A DNA stretch of 64,000 nt from Haloplasma contractile (GTDB lineage: Bacteria > Bacillota_I > Bacilli_A > Haloplasmatales > Haloplasmataceae): assembly GCA_016841945.1 (NCBI GenBank), contig JAENYC010000001.1, forward strand, positions 62,001 to 126,000. Direction: 5' to 3'. A program made the position numbers and the translations under genes. Shown piece by piece: positions 45,501-55,145 of the stretch. Numbering within the stretch: position 1 is the stretch's first letter; the number at the start of each line of letters is the position of its first letter. The notes beneath the pieces are model-generated. The model ran no database searches. It was given only the letters and a program-made list of their open reading frames with translations, and was not told where the DNA came from.

Positions 45501-46505
45501 CTATTTTGTAGAATTTCTCCAAATAATGTTATGTGGTAAAACAACATTGACATTCTCAATAGGTTCTTCATTCATTAACTTAGTTAATAAACGCATAGAA
45601 ACTGCCCCTATATCATAAATAGGATTATCAATAGATGATAATGTCGGTCTTGCCATTCTAGAATATTTCGTGTTTTGGAATGACATGATTTCTAATTCTT
45701 CAGGAATATTTACGCCTAAATCACTTGCAGCATTAATCATTGACACAGCAATTGAATCACGAACAACGATGGCAGCCTCTGGCTTATTATCTCTTAAATA
45801 TTCTTGAAAGAATGGATAGTTTACCACTAATCGACCTGATGTACGAATCACTTTTGAATCTAAATTTGCTTCTTCCATTGCTCTTTTATATCCACGTTCT
45901 TTTAAAGTGTTAACTGAATAAGCACTTCGTGTTGATACTAATAATATATCCTTTTTACCTTTTTTTATAAATGATCGTGTTGCTTCAAAAAATGCATCTT
46001 CAAAATCAATGGATACAGAAGGAATTAAATTATCTTCTTCTTTAACATTACATAATACAACAGGTACATCGGATTCTCTTATTTGTTTAATATTTCTTTC
46101 TTGCAACTCATCATTTAAGTACAAGATACCATCAACTTGAGAAGCGTATACTTCTTGCCAGATATCATCCTCTACTTCTACTTCACTATTCGTCACTTTT
46201 AATATGACAGTGTAATCATATTTACGTGCAATATCTATCACACCATTTATCATTTCAGCAACAGATGCCCGTGATACATCCGGTACAATTAGCGCAACAG
46301 TTGTTGATTTACGACTGGCAAGTCCTCTAGCAATCGCATTAGGACGATAACCTAATTTATTGATAGCCTCTAATACTCTTTCTCTTGTTGCAGGTTTAAC
46401 TTTTTCAGGATAATTTAAAACACGTGAAACAGTTGCTAAAGAAACATCTGCCTCACTTGCAACATCATATATTGTAATCTTCGTGTTTTTTAAATCATCA
46501 ATCAT
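45501..46505 (-). CDS. ccpA: Catabolite control protein A (LacI family)
   Basis: A 334-aa LacI-type regulator. The N-terminal HTH and hinge read ITIYDVASEADVSLATVSRV then GYRPNAIARGLASRKST, the CcpA pattern. The core sensor domain (~65-334) binds HPr-Ser-P. CcpA controls carbon catabolite genes through cre sites. Position next to aroA and near tyrS is the same as in Bacillus. A cre-like palindrome overlaps its own promoter. RBS GGTGG. Confidence 0.92.
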   Translation of the reverse strand: MIDDLKNTKITIYDVASEADVSLATVSRVLNYPEKVKPATRERVLEAINKLGYRPNAIARGLASRKSTTVALIVPDVSRASVAEMINGVIDIARKYDYTVILKVTNSEVEVEDDIWQEVYASQVDGILYLNDELQERNIKQIRESDVPVVLCNVKEEDNLIPSVSIDFEDAFFEATRSFIKKGKKDILLVSTRSAYSVNTLKERGYKRAMEEANLDSKVIRTSGRLVVNYPFFQEYLRDNKPEAAIVVRDSIAVSMINAASDLGVNIPEELEIMSFQNTKYSRMARPTLSSIDNPIYDIGAVSMRLLTKLMNEEPIENVNVVLPHNIIWRNSTK

Positions 46506-46534
46506 TTATTTCACCACCTTATTTCTAACTATTA

Positions 46535-46560
46535 TAATAAAAAATGTAAACATTTACAAT
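46535..46560 (-). promoter_or_regulatory. ccpA promoter with cre-like palindrome
   Basis: TGTAAATGTTTACA (46545-46558) is a perfect 14-bp palindrome near the cre consensus (TG in place of central CG). It overlaps the -35 TTGTAA; a 17-nt spacer leads to TATAAT. Suggests CcpA autoregulation. Confidence 0.68.
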
Positions 46561-46588
46561 AGTTGGAAGATGATTTATGAAAATTTTT

Positions 46589-47641
46589 TCATTTTTTAAC
46601 TAAATTTATAAAATTATTAAACTCTTCAAAATTCATTTGTTGATACGCATCAGATAAAGCAAGGCTTGGATTTGGGTGTATTTCAGCCATAATACCATCG
46701 CTTAAGGAAGCCAGGGCTGCTTTGGCCAAAAATGGCATAATATCTTTTCTACCAGCAGAATGTGATACATCAACAATTACTGGTAAATGAGTCTCTTGCT
46801 TTAATATTGGAACCGCTGAAATATCTAATGTGTTACGGGTTGCCTTTTCATATGTCCTAATGCCACGCTCACACAAGATCACATTTGGATTTCCAAAGGA
46901 AATGATGTATTCAGCTGATAATTTAAACTCCTCAATCGTCGCTGCAAATCCTCTTTTTAATAGAACTGGCTTGTCCACCTTTCCAACTTCCTTTAATAAA
47001 CTAAAATTATGCATATTACGTGATCCGATTTGTATGATATCAATTTCATCATAACTAGATTCTAATTGTTTAATATCCATCACTTCAACCACTGATATTA
47101 AATGATATTTTTTAGCAATTTTATGCATGATTTTAATTCCTTCAAGACCTAATCCTTGAAAATCATAAGGAGACGTTCTTGGTTTATACGCACCACCTCT
47201 TATAAACTTCAATCCTTTTTGATGTAATAGCTTCGCAGTTTTTTCAAGTTGTTCTTCACTTTCAATAGAACAAGGACCAAAAATAAAGGTTTTATCATCT
47301 GAACCAATCACTGCATCTTTAATCTTAATAACTGTATCTTTCGCTTTTACTTTTCGTGATACTTTTAACGCTAGTTCTTTATCATCAATTTGAAGTTTAG
47401 CGGTTGCTTTAAATATTTCTTTAAATAAACTCATCATTGTTTCATTAGAAAACGGTCCATTATTTTCTCCTACAATGCGTTCTAATATTTCTTGTTCACG
47501 AATAGGGTCATATATAGGATACCCATGTATCTGTTTTTCTTTCCCTATTTTTAAAGCAATTTTAGCTCGCTCATTTAATAATTTCACAAGATTAGTATTT
47601 ATTTCATCAATTTCTTTTCTTAAATTCGTTAGTTTTTCCAT
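46589..47641 (-). CDS. aroA: Bifunctional chorismate mutase/DAHP synthase
   Basis: A ~350-aa enzyme. The N-terminal ~85 residues are an AroQ chorismate mutase (NLRKEIDEINTNLVKLLNER, then KIGKEKQIHGYPIYDPIREQEIL). The rest is DAHP synthase: GPCSIESEEQ, GGAYKPRTSPYDFQG, LLKRGF, VDVSHSAGR. In Bacillus (gene aroA) the mutase domain gives feedback control by chorismate/prephenate. Four tandem ATGs begin the frame; the last (47641) has the best RBS spacing. Same place beside ccpA as in Bacillus. Confidence 0.95.
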   Translation of the reverse strand: MEKLTNLRKEIDEINTNLVKLLNERAKIALKIGKEKQIHGYPIYDPIREQEILERIVGENNGPFSNETMMSLFKEIFKATAKLQIDDKELALKVSRKVKAKDTVIKIKDAVIGSDDKTFIFGPCSIESEEQLEKTAKLLHQKGLKFIRGGAYKPRTSPYDFQGLGLEGIKIMHKIAKKYHLISVVEVMDIKQLESSYDEIDIIQIGSRNMHNFSLLKEVGKVDKPVLLKRGFAATIEEFKLSAEYIISFGNPNVILCERGIRTYEKATRNTLDISAVPILKQETHLPVIVDVSHSAGRKDIMPFLAKAALASLSDGIMAEIHPNPSLALSDAYQQMNFEEFNNFINLVKK

Positions 47642-47664
47642 CATCATCATCCTTTTCTAAAGTA

Positions 47665-47697
47665 AAAAACAGTAAACATGAAATATTTACTGTTTTT
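47665..47697 (-). terminator. Intrinsic terminator after ytxG/H fusion gene
   Basis: AAAAACAGTAAA and TTTACTGTTTTT form a 12-bp stem with a 9-nt loop; the minus-strand tail is T-rich. The stop codon of the upstream gene lies at its edge. Confidence 0.88.
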
Positions 47698-48406
47698 CAA
47701 TTATTTCTGTAGTAGGTTCTTGTTTAAAAGATAAATACCCCTTTATTTTTTCATATAAGTTTTTAATCTCTTCGAAAATACGGTTTAATATTTCATCTTT
47801 ACTTGAATGAGTTAAGTAGTTTTTTAATTCATCAATTTTATTAAAAATACTATCTCTAACTTCTTCAACATTAATATTTTTAGCTTTTTCAGCTAGTTCA
47901 TCCAATTTATCCATCGCAACCTTTCGCATATCTTCACCCGTTTTAGGAGTCAAGAAAGCAACAACTAATCCACCGACTACTGCACCTTTTATGAAATCTT
48001 TTAACACAGAATTCAACTCCTCATCAAAATTTAATACATTAAATAATTTAGGTAATTCTTTAACGGTATCTATTTTATTAAGTAAAAATAAAGATGATGT
48101 CATACCTTTAGGATATTTCTCTATCATTTTCAATATATCATCAAATTTATCATTCACTACTTCTAAATGCTCACCTGTTTTATTTAATTCATTAAAAAAC
48201 TGTTCAGCATTATTCAATTTATCTGTAAACAATAATACCATTCTATCTAATTCTTGAAACGATGTCTCTGCTACTCTAATGGTAATATCCGCTTGTTTTA
48301 ATGTGCTGCGATAATTTTCTAAAAATCTTATCCCAAAATATGTGATAGCTAATACACAAGCGATTAAAACAATTCCTAATGTTATATAAATAATATCTAA
48401 CAACAT
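47687..48406 (-). CDS. YtxG-YtxH fusion protein (DUF948 + YtxH)
   Basis: A 239-aa membrane protein. The N-terminal part (~1-120), with a single membrane helix (IIYITLGIVLIACVLAITYF) and helical coil, resembles YtxG/DUF948. From residue ~140, FIKGAVVGGLVVAFLTPKTG and EDMRK match the YtxH-like domain, followed by a helical tail. Bacillus has ytxG and ytxH as separate genes in the same place, between murC and aroA. So this is a fusion of neighbours. YtxH is a general-stress protein in Bacillus. Start ATG 48406 with AGG upstream. Confidence 0.75.
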   Translation of the reverse strand: MLLDIIYITLGIVLIACVLAITYFGIRFLENYRSTLKQADITIRVAETSFQELDRMVLLFTDKLNNAEQFFNELNKTGEHLEVVNDKFDDILKMIEKYPKGMTSSLFLLNKIDTVKELPKLFNVLNFDEELNSVLKDFIKGAVVGGLVVAFLTPKTGEDMRKVAMDKLDELAEKAKNINVEEVRDSIFNKIDELKNYLTHSSKDEILNRIFEEIKNLYEKIKGYLSFKQEPTTEIIEKQ

Positions 48407-48477
48407 TTTCACCTACTTTATCTTTAACCAGTATACATATTCATTATACATGAATTTCAATTATTTTTTAAGATGAT

Positions 48478-49794
48478 TTAATAAAATTTATGATTATTTT
48501 TAAACGAATCTATATAAATAGTACAATATTTGTCAATATCACCTGCACCCATGAATACAATAACACTATTTTTATGATTTTTCAATTCATTTAAATAAGA
48601 ATCATCATTTATCACTTCACAACCTTCGATTAATTTTGCTAAATCATAAACAGAAATGGTTTGCTCATTCTCACGGGCTGATGAAAAAATCTTTCTTAAA
48701 TACACTTTATCTGCTAATGATAACTGAGTCGCAAAATCTTTAAGAAAAGAGATTGTTCTTGTAAAAGTATGGGGCTGAAAATAAATAATGATTTTTTTAA
48801 ATGGATATTTACAACGAATGGCTTCAATAGTAGATGCAATTTCTTTAGGATGATGCGCATAATCACTGATAATGACTTGATCTGAACACACTTGTTCTTC
48901 AAATCTTCTTTTGCTCTTATGATATTCTGTTAACGCCATTTTTATCACATTGATATCATCAATAAATAACTGACAAGTTACGATTGCTGCTAAAGAATTA
49001 TAAACCGAATGCATTCCAAATAATGGTATTTTTATTTTACTAATAAATTTATTTTTAATGTATAAATCATAATAAGAAAAATGATGATCATTGCTAATAT
49101 TCTCTGCATAATAATCATGATGTTTATTTAAACCATAGGATATAACTTGTTTATGTGCAGGTATTATCTCTGTTAAATATGGATCATCACCATTATATAT
49201 TATTACATCTGATTGAATCATAAATTGCTTAAAAGCACTTTGCACATCTTTTATATCTTTATAATAATCAGGATGATCATAATCTACATTCGTAATTATG
49301 GCTACTTTAGGAAAATAATGAAGAAAATGTCTTTGATATTCACATGCTTCAAATACAAAAAGATTACTTTCAGAATTTCCTCCTCCTTGACCATCTCCAA
49401 TTAAATAATTAATATCCTTTTGTTTTGATAGTATTTGATAGATTAAACTTGTCGTTGTGGTCTTTCCATGTGAACCACTAACAGCAATTGATTGAAACGA
49501 CTTACTTAATTTACCCAAAAATTCATAATATGTATATATTTCACAACCTAGTTCTATCGCTTTTTGATGTTCTTCATTATCTAAAAATGCATTTCCAACT
49601 ATCATTATGATTCCTTTTTTTATATTTTTTTCATCAAATGGAAAAATTTTTATTTTTTTTAATTCTAAATTATTTGTAGTAAAGAAATCTTCTAAGACAT
49701 CAGAACCTTGAACAGTATGCCCAAAATCACTAAGTAAGCAAGCGAGTGAACTCATACCAGCACCTTTAATTCCTATAAAATGATAGTGTGACAT
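48478..49794 (-). CDS. murC: UDP-N-acetylmuramate-L-alanine ligase
   Basis: A 438-aa ATP-dependent ligase that adds L-Ala to UDP-MurNAc, the first peptide step of peptidoglycan synthesis. HFIGIKGAGMSSLACLL binds the UDP-substrate; SGSHGKTTTTSL is the P-loop; VFEACEYQRHFLHY and NVDYDHPDYY follow; IISDYAHHPKEI closes the active site. Length is typical. Long poly-G before ATG serves as RBS. Same neighbours as Bacillus murC (sftA, ytxG). Confidence 0.97.
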   Translation of the reverse strand: MSHYHFIGIKGAGMSSLACLLSDFGHTVQGSDVLEDFFTTNNLELKKIKIFPFDEKNIKKGIIMIVGNAFLDNEEHQKAIELGCEIYTYYEFLGKLSKSFQSIAVSGSHGKTTTTSLIYQILSKQKDINYLIGDGQGGGNSESNLFVFEACEYQRHFLHYFPKVAIITNVDYDHPDYYKDIKDVQSAFKQFMIQSDVIIYNGDDPYLTEIIPAHKQVISYGLNKHHDYYAENISNDHHFSYYDLYIKNKFISKIKIPLFGMHSVYNSLAAIVTCQLFIDDINVIKMALTEYHKSKRRFEEQVCSDQVIISDYAHHPKEIASTIEAIRCKYPFKKIIIYFQPHTFTRTISFLKDFATQLSLADKVYLRKIFSSARENEQTISVYDLAKLIEGCEVINDDSYLNELKNHKNSVIVFMGAGDIDKYCTIYIDSFKNNHKFY

Positions 49795-49867
49795 TTAACC
49801 CCCCCCTTGTGCTTTTTCTTATTATTATTTTAATCTAAAACTTAATTTTTGTTCATTAAGTTTTTTT

Positions 49868-49895
49868 AAAAATAAAAAAAGCCCCATTGGGCTTT
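49868..49895 (-). terminator. Intrinsic terminator of sftA
   Basis: AAAGCCC-AATG-GGGCTTT (49878-49895) with TTTTATTTTT on the minus strand. Overlaps the sftA stop codon. Confidence 0.9.
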
Positions 49896-52188
49896 AATAA
49901 AACATTTCTTCATATTCTTCTAAAGAGATTAAAACATCTCGTGGTTTACTACCACCGGGTTGAGGTCCAACGATATTATATTTTTCCATCATATCAATCA
50001 TTCTTGCTGCACGATTATATCCGACCTTAAATTGTCTTTGTATTTTAGATGCACTCGCTTCGCCTAAATCAATCACAAATCGGCAAGCATCATCAAATAA
50101 CTCATCATCAAAATCAAGTGACATATCATTTTCTTTTTTTATTAAATCATCAGAGGTAAATAGATACCGAGGGGTTAATTGTCCTTTTACATATTCAGTA
50201 ACATCTTCGAGCTCTTCATCACTGATAAATGACCCTTGCAGTCTCTTAAGTTGTGGTTTTTCATTATCTGATAATAACATATCTCCTTTTCCTAAAAGTT
50301 TTTCAGCACCCGCTTCATCTAAAATGATGCGAGAGTCAATGGAAGAAGCGACTTTAAAAGAAATTCTCGTTGGAATATTTGTTTTAATGGTCCCAGTAAT
50401 GACATTCGTTGATGGTCGTTGTGTTGCAACAATTAAGTGTATACCCGCAGCTCTTGCTAGTTGAGATAATCTTTGAATATATTCTTCAACTTCATTTGCT
50501 GCTATCACCATCAAATCTGCTAGTTCATCAATAATAACAACAATATAAGGAAGTTTAGGTAAATCACCTTGGCTTCTACTACGTTTGATATTGTAACTTT
50601 TGATATCACGTGCCCCAACACTTTCGATTAACTCATAACGTCTATCCATCTCTTCTGTTAACCATCTTAATGTGGCGGTAGCAATTTTTGGATCATTGAT
50701 AACTGGGGTTAATAAATGTGGAATATCCCGATATAAACTAAACTCTACTTTTTTTGGATCAATTAATACTAATTTTACTTCATCAGGGAGAGCATTATAT
50801 AAAATACTAATGATAATACAATTGATACAAACACTTTTTCCAGAACCAGTAGACCCAGCAATTAAACTATGTGTCATACTACTAATATCAGAAAAGATGG
50901 CCTCACCTGCAATATCTAAACCAAGTGCTATTTTCAAAGGTGATTTATATGACTTATAACTCATGGATTCTAATATTTCTCTCAAGGTTACAATTCTTTT
51001 TTCTCTATTAGGTACTTCAACACCAACTGTGCTTTTTCCTGATATAGGTGCTTCCATTCTAATATCACTTGCTGCTAAACGTAATTTAATATCATCTTGT
51101 AAAGCAGTAATTCGACTTACCTTTGTACCAGGGTCTGGTTCTATTTCAAAACGAATGACCGATGGCCCTATTGTATAATTAACTGTTTTAGCACCAATGC
51201 CAAAACTTTCTAAAGTCGCATCCAATATTTCAATTTGTTCTTCAATCCACTCTCTATCATCTGAAATATAAGTAGTAGATTCTTTTAATAAGTCAATAGG
51301 TGGGAATTGATAATGTGCTAAATCATGATAGTCTCTTTTAGATTTTTTTGTTTTCACACTTTTTGATATCTCTTCATCTAACTCTTCTTTGATATTTACA
51401 AAGTTAACATTCCGCTTATTTTGAGTTTCTCTATATGCTTCATTTTCTTTATCTCTATCATCTTTTTCTGGGATATCATATGAAAATTTATCTTCATAAT
51501 ACACATTATCATTTGTCACATAATCATCATCAGCAAATAATTTTTTTAATTCTTCTTTTAATCCTTGACGTTTTTCATTAGGTTTATATATATTGACTTC
51601 TGAAAATTTAGGCTCATTTGATTTTAACTTATCATAATCTTTAAAAAATGATACTTTACTATCATCTTCATAAGAAGTCATAATATTATGATTATCATCA
51701 ATTTCTATCTCTTCTTCATAAATGATATTGATTTGACTCGGTTTGTTTTGCTTATGTATTTCATTTATTAATTTATCATCATCTTTTATTTCAGTCAGCG
51801 TTTCTTTTTTCTTTTCAGATTCCCTTTCTATTTTTTGTCTTTGTTCACGATGTTTTTTAATATGATTATCAATTAATTTAAATTCATTATATTCTTCTTT
51901 CTTCTTCTTTTCTTTTCTTAAAAAACCGTATTGTTTATCAATTTTTCCTTCGCTACTTGTTACTGGAAATGTAGAACGGTCTTCCACTTTTCCACGTATT
52001 GGTGATAAAAAAAATGATGATTTATCAAGTGGTTTTTTTTCATTTTTAGAGCGATGCTTGACAACACTAAAAAACGCATCACTTTCATCATGATCATCAT
52101 CGGTTATCAGTGGCTTTATAAATTTTTCGCGTTTTCGTTTCATCGCATAGGTAATATTTTTTTTCTTATCCTTAAATCCATCACTCAT
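49894..52188 (-). CDS. sftA: DNA translocase SftA (soluble FtsK/SpoIIIE)
   Basis: A 764-aa DNA pump. The N-terminal ~300 residues are highly charged, low complexity, and without membrane helices, which marks SftA rather than FtsK/SpoIIIE. The motor has AGSTGSGKSVCIN (Walker A) and VVIIDELADLM (Walker B), with RLAASDIRMEAPISG before it. A C-terminal gamma winged-helix (ASASKIQRQFKVGYNRAARM) reads DNA polarity. SftA clears DNA from the closing septum. ATG 52188 (AGGGTGA upstream) is preferred to GTG 52197. Confidence 0.94.
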   Translation of the reverse strand: MSDGFKDKKKNITYAMKRKREKFIKPLITDDDHDESDAFFSVVKHRSKNEKKPLDKSSFFLSPIRGKVEDRSTFPVTSSEGKIDKQYGFLRKEKKKKEEYNEFKLIDNHIKKHREQRQKIERESEKKKETLTEIKDDDKLINEIHKQNKPSQINIIYEEEIEIDDNHNIMTSYEDDSKVSFFKDYDKLKSNEPKFSEVNIYKPNEKRQGLKEELKKLFADDDYVTNDNVYYEDKFSYDIPEKDDRDKENEAYRETQNKRNVNFVNIKEELDEEISKSVKTKKSKRDYHDLAHYQFPPIDLLKESTTYISDDREWIEEQIEILDATLESFGIGAKTVNYTIGPSVIRFEIEPDPGTKVSRITALQDDIKLRLAASDIRMEAPISGKSTVGVEVPNREKRIVTLREILESMSYKSYKSPLKIALGLDIAGEAIFSDISSMTHSLIAGSTGSGKSVCINCIIISILYNALPDEVKLVLIDPKKVEFSLYRDIPHLLTPVINDPKIATATLRWLTEEMDRRYELIESVGARDIKSYNIKRSRSQGDLPKLPYIVVIIDELADLMVIAANEVEEYIQRLSQLARAAGIHLIVATQRPSTNVITGTIKTNIPTRISFKVASSIDSRIILDEAGAEKLLGKGDMLLSDNEKPQLKRLQGSFISDEELEDVTEYVKGQLTPRYLFTSDDLIKKENDMSLDFDDELFDDACRFVIDLGEASASKIQRQFKVGYNRAARMIDMMEKYNIVGPQPGGSKPRDVLISLEEYEEMFY

Positions 52189-52325
52189 AAAAATCACCCT
52201 ATATCATAGTAGGTCCATTTTATACCATTTTATCATATTATCAAAAAATATTCACTAAAAATTGGAAATTTAAAACTTTAAAAAATAAGGAATCAATGTT
52301 ATAATCATTGATTCCAAAATCGATT

Positions 52326-52637
52326 TTATATGGTAGTTTCTAAAAATCGAATAATTTCCTCTTTCGTTTTTTTCAATTTACTAACAAACGAACTCTGTAA
52401 TTGATCATTTTTAAAAACCAAAAAACTCGGTATACCATAAACGTCATATTCTATGCATAAATCAATAAATTCATCTCTATCAATATAAACAAAATCCATA
52501 TATGAAAATTTATTTTCTATCTCATCAAAAAAAGATTCTATATATCTACAATCAGGACACCATTGTGCACTAAATAGAAAGACCGTCTGTTTCTTTTTTA
52601 ATTCTATAAATTGCTCCATCGACTGTAGTTTTATCAC
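52326..52637 (-). CDS. ytpP: Thioredoxin-like protein YtpP
   Basis: A 103-aa thioredoxin-fold protein with active site SAQWCPDCRYIESFF (CPDC) and cis-Pro GIPSFLVF. In Bacillus ytpP lies at this point beside ytpQ and ytoP. I start at GTG 52637 (AGGTGA five bases upstream), giving VIKLQSMEQF. It follows a DUF84 gene by 4 nt. Likely a thiol oxidoreductase; partner unknown. Confidence 0.88.
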   Translation of the reverse strand: MIKLQSMEQFIELKKKQTVFLFSAQWCPDCRYIESFFDEIENKFSYMDFVYIDRDEFIDLCIEYDVYGIPSFLVFKNDQLQSSFVSKLKKTKEEIIRFLETTI

Positions 52638-52641
52638 AGCA

Positions 52642-53172
52642 TCACCTATTATCATTTAGTTTAATATCATTTTTACCAGAAATCATTTGACCATATAATA
52701 ATTTCCCTATATGTTCAAAAATATCAGTTCTTTTAACAAAATTGTTGGTAAATACGCCAACTGCTCCCTCATCATGTTTCACATTCAATCTATTAGTATA
52801 TTTATCCATAATATCGCCCAATTCTTTTCCCTTATAAATTTCTTTAGAAACTTCATTTGGTAATAATATACGTGTCCCACCTGCTAGATATATTTTTTTC
52901 TTCTCATCAATTAAAGCACCATAATTAATTAATAACATACCATACGAGGTTTGTTGAACGCCACCTTCTAAACCAATTCCAATGTCACCAAAACGCTTGG
53001 CACCTAATGCACGATTCAATGCTCCTCTAATTGTTTCTTCATCACTTATCGGTTGGTCCGATACTTTACTACTTATCGTTATACCTTCTACTTCATAATT
53101 AGCAAATACATTTTGTATCGCATTAACCTTAACCCGATTAGTTGAACCCACAATAACTTTTAAACTAGACAT
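52642..53172 (-). CDS. DUF84 inosine/xanthosine triphosphatase-like protein
   Basis: A 176-aa protein of the YjjX/DUF84 family that hydrolyses non-canonical purine nucleotides such as ITP and XTP. Motifs: [46 protein letters not shown] and the C-terminal [14 protein letters not shown] overlaps the stop of the M42 gene by 8 nt, so it is coupled. Sanitises the nucleotide pool, by family. Confidence 0.9.
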   Translation of the reverse strand: MSSLKVIVGSTNRVKVNAIQNVFANYEVEGITISSKVSDQPISDEETIRGALNRALGAKRFGDIGIGLEGGVQQTSYGMLLINYGALIDEKKKIYLAGGTRILLPNEVSKEIYKGKELGDIMDKYTNRLNVKHDEGAVGVFTNNFVKRTDIFEHIGKLLYGQMISGKNDIKLNDNR

Positions 53173-54226
53173 TTTCTATAATTGTTTGATAAGTGGTTTG
53201 ATCCATAGCCATGACGAGTTTCTTCAACATTTCTTTAGCAGCAGCATAATCCTCAATATGAATCATAGATGCATGAGAATGAATATAACGTGCGCAAATT
53301 CCCACAAGAATAGAAGGAACACCTTCTGATGACACATGTACTTTTCCTGCATCAGTACCACCACGTGAAACAAAGAATTGATATGGTATATTATGCTTTT
53401 CAGCCATATCTAACATAAATTCACGCATACCTCGATGCGTTACATAGGTTCTATCATAAATTCTTAATAAGACACCTTTCCCTAATTGCCCAAATTCTTC
53501 TTCATCACCTGTAATATCATTTGCTGGAGAAGCATCTAAAGCAAAGAAAATGTCCGGCTTTACGAGGTTTGCTGAAGTTTCAGCACCACGGGTTCCTACT
53601 TCTTCTTGTACAGTAGCCCCACTATACAAATGATTTGGTAGTTCAATATCTTTTAACTCTTTTAATAATTCAATCGCTAACCCACATCCATAACGATTAT
53701 CCCATGATTTTGCGATAATCTTCTTATTATCTGCGGTAAAAGAAAAATCCATATAAGGTGTTGCAAATACACCGGGTTCAACACCTAATTCTTTCGCATG
53801 TTCAGGACTATCAGCGCCAATATCAATTAACATCTTCTTAACATCAGGTTTATCTCCACCACCTAGATGAGGAGGCGTTGAACCAATAAGACCAAATATC
53901 GGCCCTTTTTTAGAATGTACAACTAATTTTTGTGCTTGTAATACATGTGGCGACCATCCGCCAAGCGTTTGAAATTTAAGCATCCCATTTTTTGTAACCT
54001 TCGTTACCATAAATCCAACTTCATCCATATGACCTGCAACCATTACTTTAGGACCATTTTCGTTTCCATGTTTCACACCAAAAATACTACCTAACTTATC
54101 TTGTATGACTTCATCTGAATACATAGATAGTTGTTCTCTCATAAATTTTCTAACATTGTGTTCATAACCTGGTGCCCCATGTATAGTTGTCAATGTTTTA
54201 AATAATTCAATCGTTTCTTTATTCAT
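53165..54226 (-). CDS. M42-family aminopeptidase (YtoP-like)
   Basis: A 353-aa dinuclear metallo-aminopeptidase. Metal ligands and catalytic residues: [11 protein letters not shown] (His, Asp), SWDNRYGCG (bridging Asp), [10 protein letters not shown] (catalytic Glu pair), ALDASP and [12 protein letters not shown]42 enzymes (glutamyl aminopeptidase, TET, YtoP) form dodecamers that trim peptides in the cytosol. RBS AGGTG. First gene of the M42-DUF84-ytpP cluster, as in Bacillus. Confidence 0.95.
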   Translation of the reverse strand: MNKETIELFKTLTTIHGAPGYEHNVRKFMREQLSMYSDEVIQDKLGSIFGVKHGNENGPKVMVAGHMDEVGFMVTKVTKNGMLKFQTLGGWSPHVLQAQKLVVHSKKGPIFGLIGSTPPHLGGGDKPDVKKMLIDIGADSPEHAKELGVEPGVFATPYMDFSFTADNKKIIAKSWDNRYGCGLAIELLKELKDIELPNHLYSGATVQEEVGTRGAETSANLVKPDIFFALDASPANDITGDEEEFGQLGKGVLLRIYDRTYVTHRGMREFMLDMAEKHNIPYQFFVSRGGTDAGKVHVSSEGVPSILVGICARYIHSHASMIHIEDYAAAKEMLKKLVMAMDQTTYQTIIENV

Positions 54227-54289
54227 CTTTTCACCTCATTATTTTTTAATCAATTTTATTTTACTACACTTTTCCTCATTATAAAAGAA

Positions 54290-54907
54290 TTATCTTAATT
54301 TTAATCGTTTTTCTACTTCATTTACATTTTCATTTATTGTATTTTCTATATCAATCATTATTAAGTTCAATCTATTTTTTTTCACTTCTTGCACAATAAT
54401 TTTACCGAACTCAATATCTCGTTTCATCCAATTTTCAAAAGCTTTTTCTTTATTTTCACATTGATTAATGATTTCTTGTCTAAATTGACTCTTTCTGTAA
54501 TGACGAAGAAGAAAAGGAATAGTTGATACTAAAAACAAGTTATTTTCTCTTTTTATTTTCATTTTTTCAATAAAATCAGGAAGTATAAACGTTCCTTCAA
54601 CTATTAAAGGCCTTTTTAAACTCATCTTTTCAATGTCTTCAACTACTAAACTTAAAATTTCTTTATAATAGATGAATTCTTCATAGACTTGCGTGTTTAA
54701 ATCCCTTGATAAGATTTCATCCCATGCCAATTTAGACAATTTAGATATCATCGGATATCCTCGTTTAATTGCTTCTTTTATATGTTTATCTATATAATCA
54801 TTCACTTTATAGGAATCAAAACCATATTTTCTCGCTAATCGCTCACATATCGTACTCTTTCCACTACATGGCGCTCCACCTAAAAAATATATTTGTTTTA
54901 GATTCAT
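54290..54907 (-). CDS. P-loop NTPase/kinase-like protein
   Basis: A 205-aa protein with N-terminal P-loop FLGGAPCSGKSTICERLAR, a lid-like basic region (LLRHYRKSQFR) and a possible base/Asp site VEGTFILPDF. Resembles AAA/shikimate- or adenylate-kinase-like small-molecule kinases, but the substrate is not evident. ATG 54907 has AGGTGA upstream and is preferred to GTG 54916. It follows two small zinc-finger genes, perhaps in one operon with them. Confidence 0.75.
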   Translation of the reverse strand: MNLKQIYFLGGAPCSGKSTICERLARKYGFDSYKVNDYIDKHIKEAIKRGYPMISKLSKLAWDEILSRDLNTQVYEEFIYYKEILSLVVEDIEKMSLKRPLIVEGTFILPDFIEKMKIKRENNLFLVSTIPFLLRHYRKSQFRQEIINQCENKEKAFENWMKRDIEFGKIIVQEVKKNRLNLIMIDIENTINENVNEVEKRLKLR

Positions 54908-54916
54908 AATATTCAC

Positions 54917-55132
54917 CTATTCTGATTCAATCTTTTTAAGAATAACAAAACATTGACTACAATAATAGACTTTTTCAATCTTTTTAGATGAAAATAATTT
55001 CTTTGTTGTATTAGGATTCATTAGTGTCACTTCATTTTCATTATTAGTAGAACGCCATTTTACTTTGTTTATTCCATCCGCGCATGGAATATTCCCTTTC
55101 TCCATTTGATTTTGACAATAAGGACATTTCAT
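54917..55132 (-). CDS. Small zinc-finger protein, DUF6487-like (copy 2)
   Basis: A 71-aa protein with two CxxC pairs: MKCPYCQNQMEKGNI at the N-terminus and VYYCSQCFVIL at the C-terminus, forming one zinc ribbon around a hydrophilic middle (GINKVKWRS). Similar to DUF6487 proteins, whose function is unknown. A tandem paralogue lies 14 nt upstream. Confidence 0.82.
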   Translation of the reverse strand: MKCPYCQNQMEKGNIPCADGINKVKWRSTNNENEVTLMNPNTTKKLFSSKKIEKVYYCSQCFVILKKIESE

Positions 55133-55145
55133 ACCATCACTCCAA

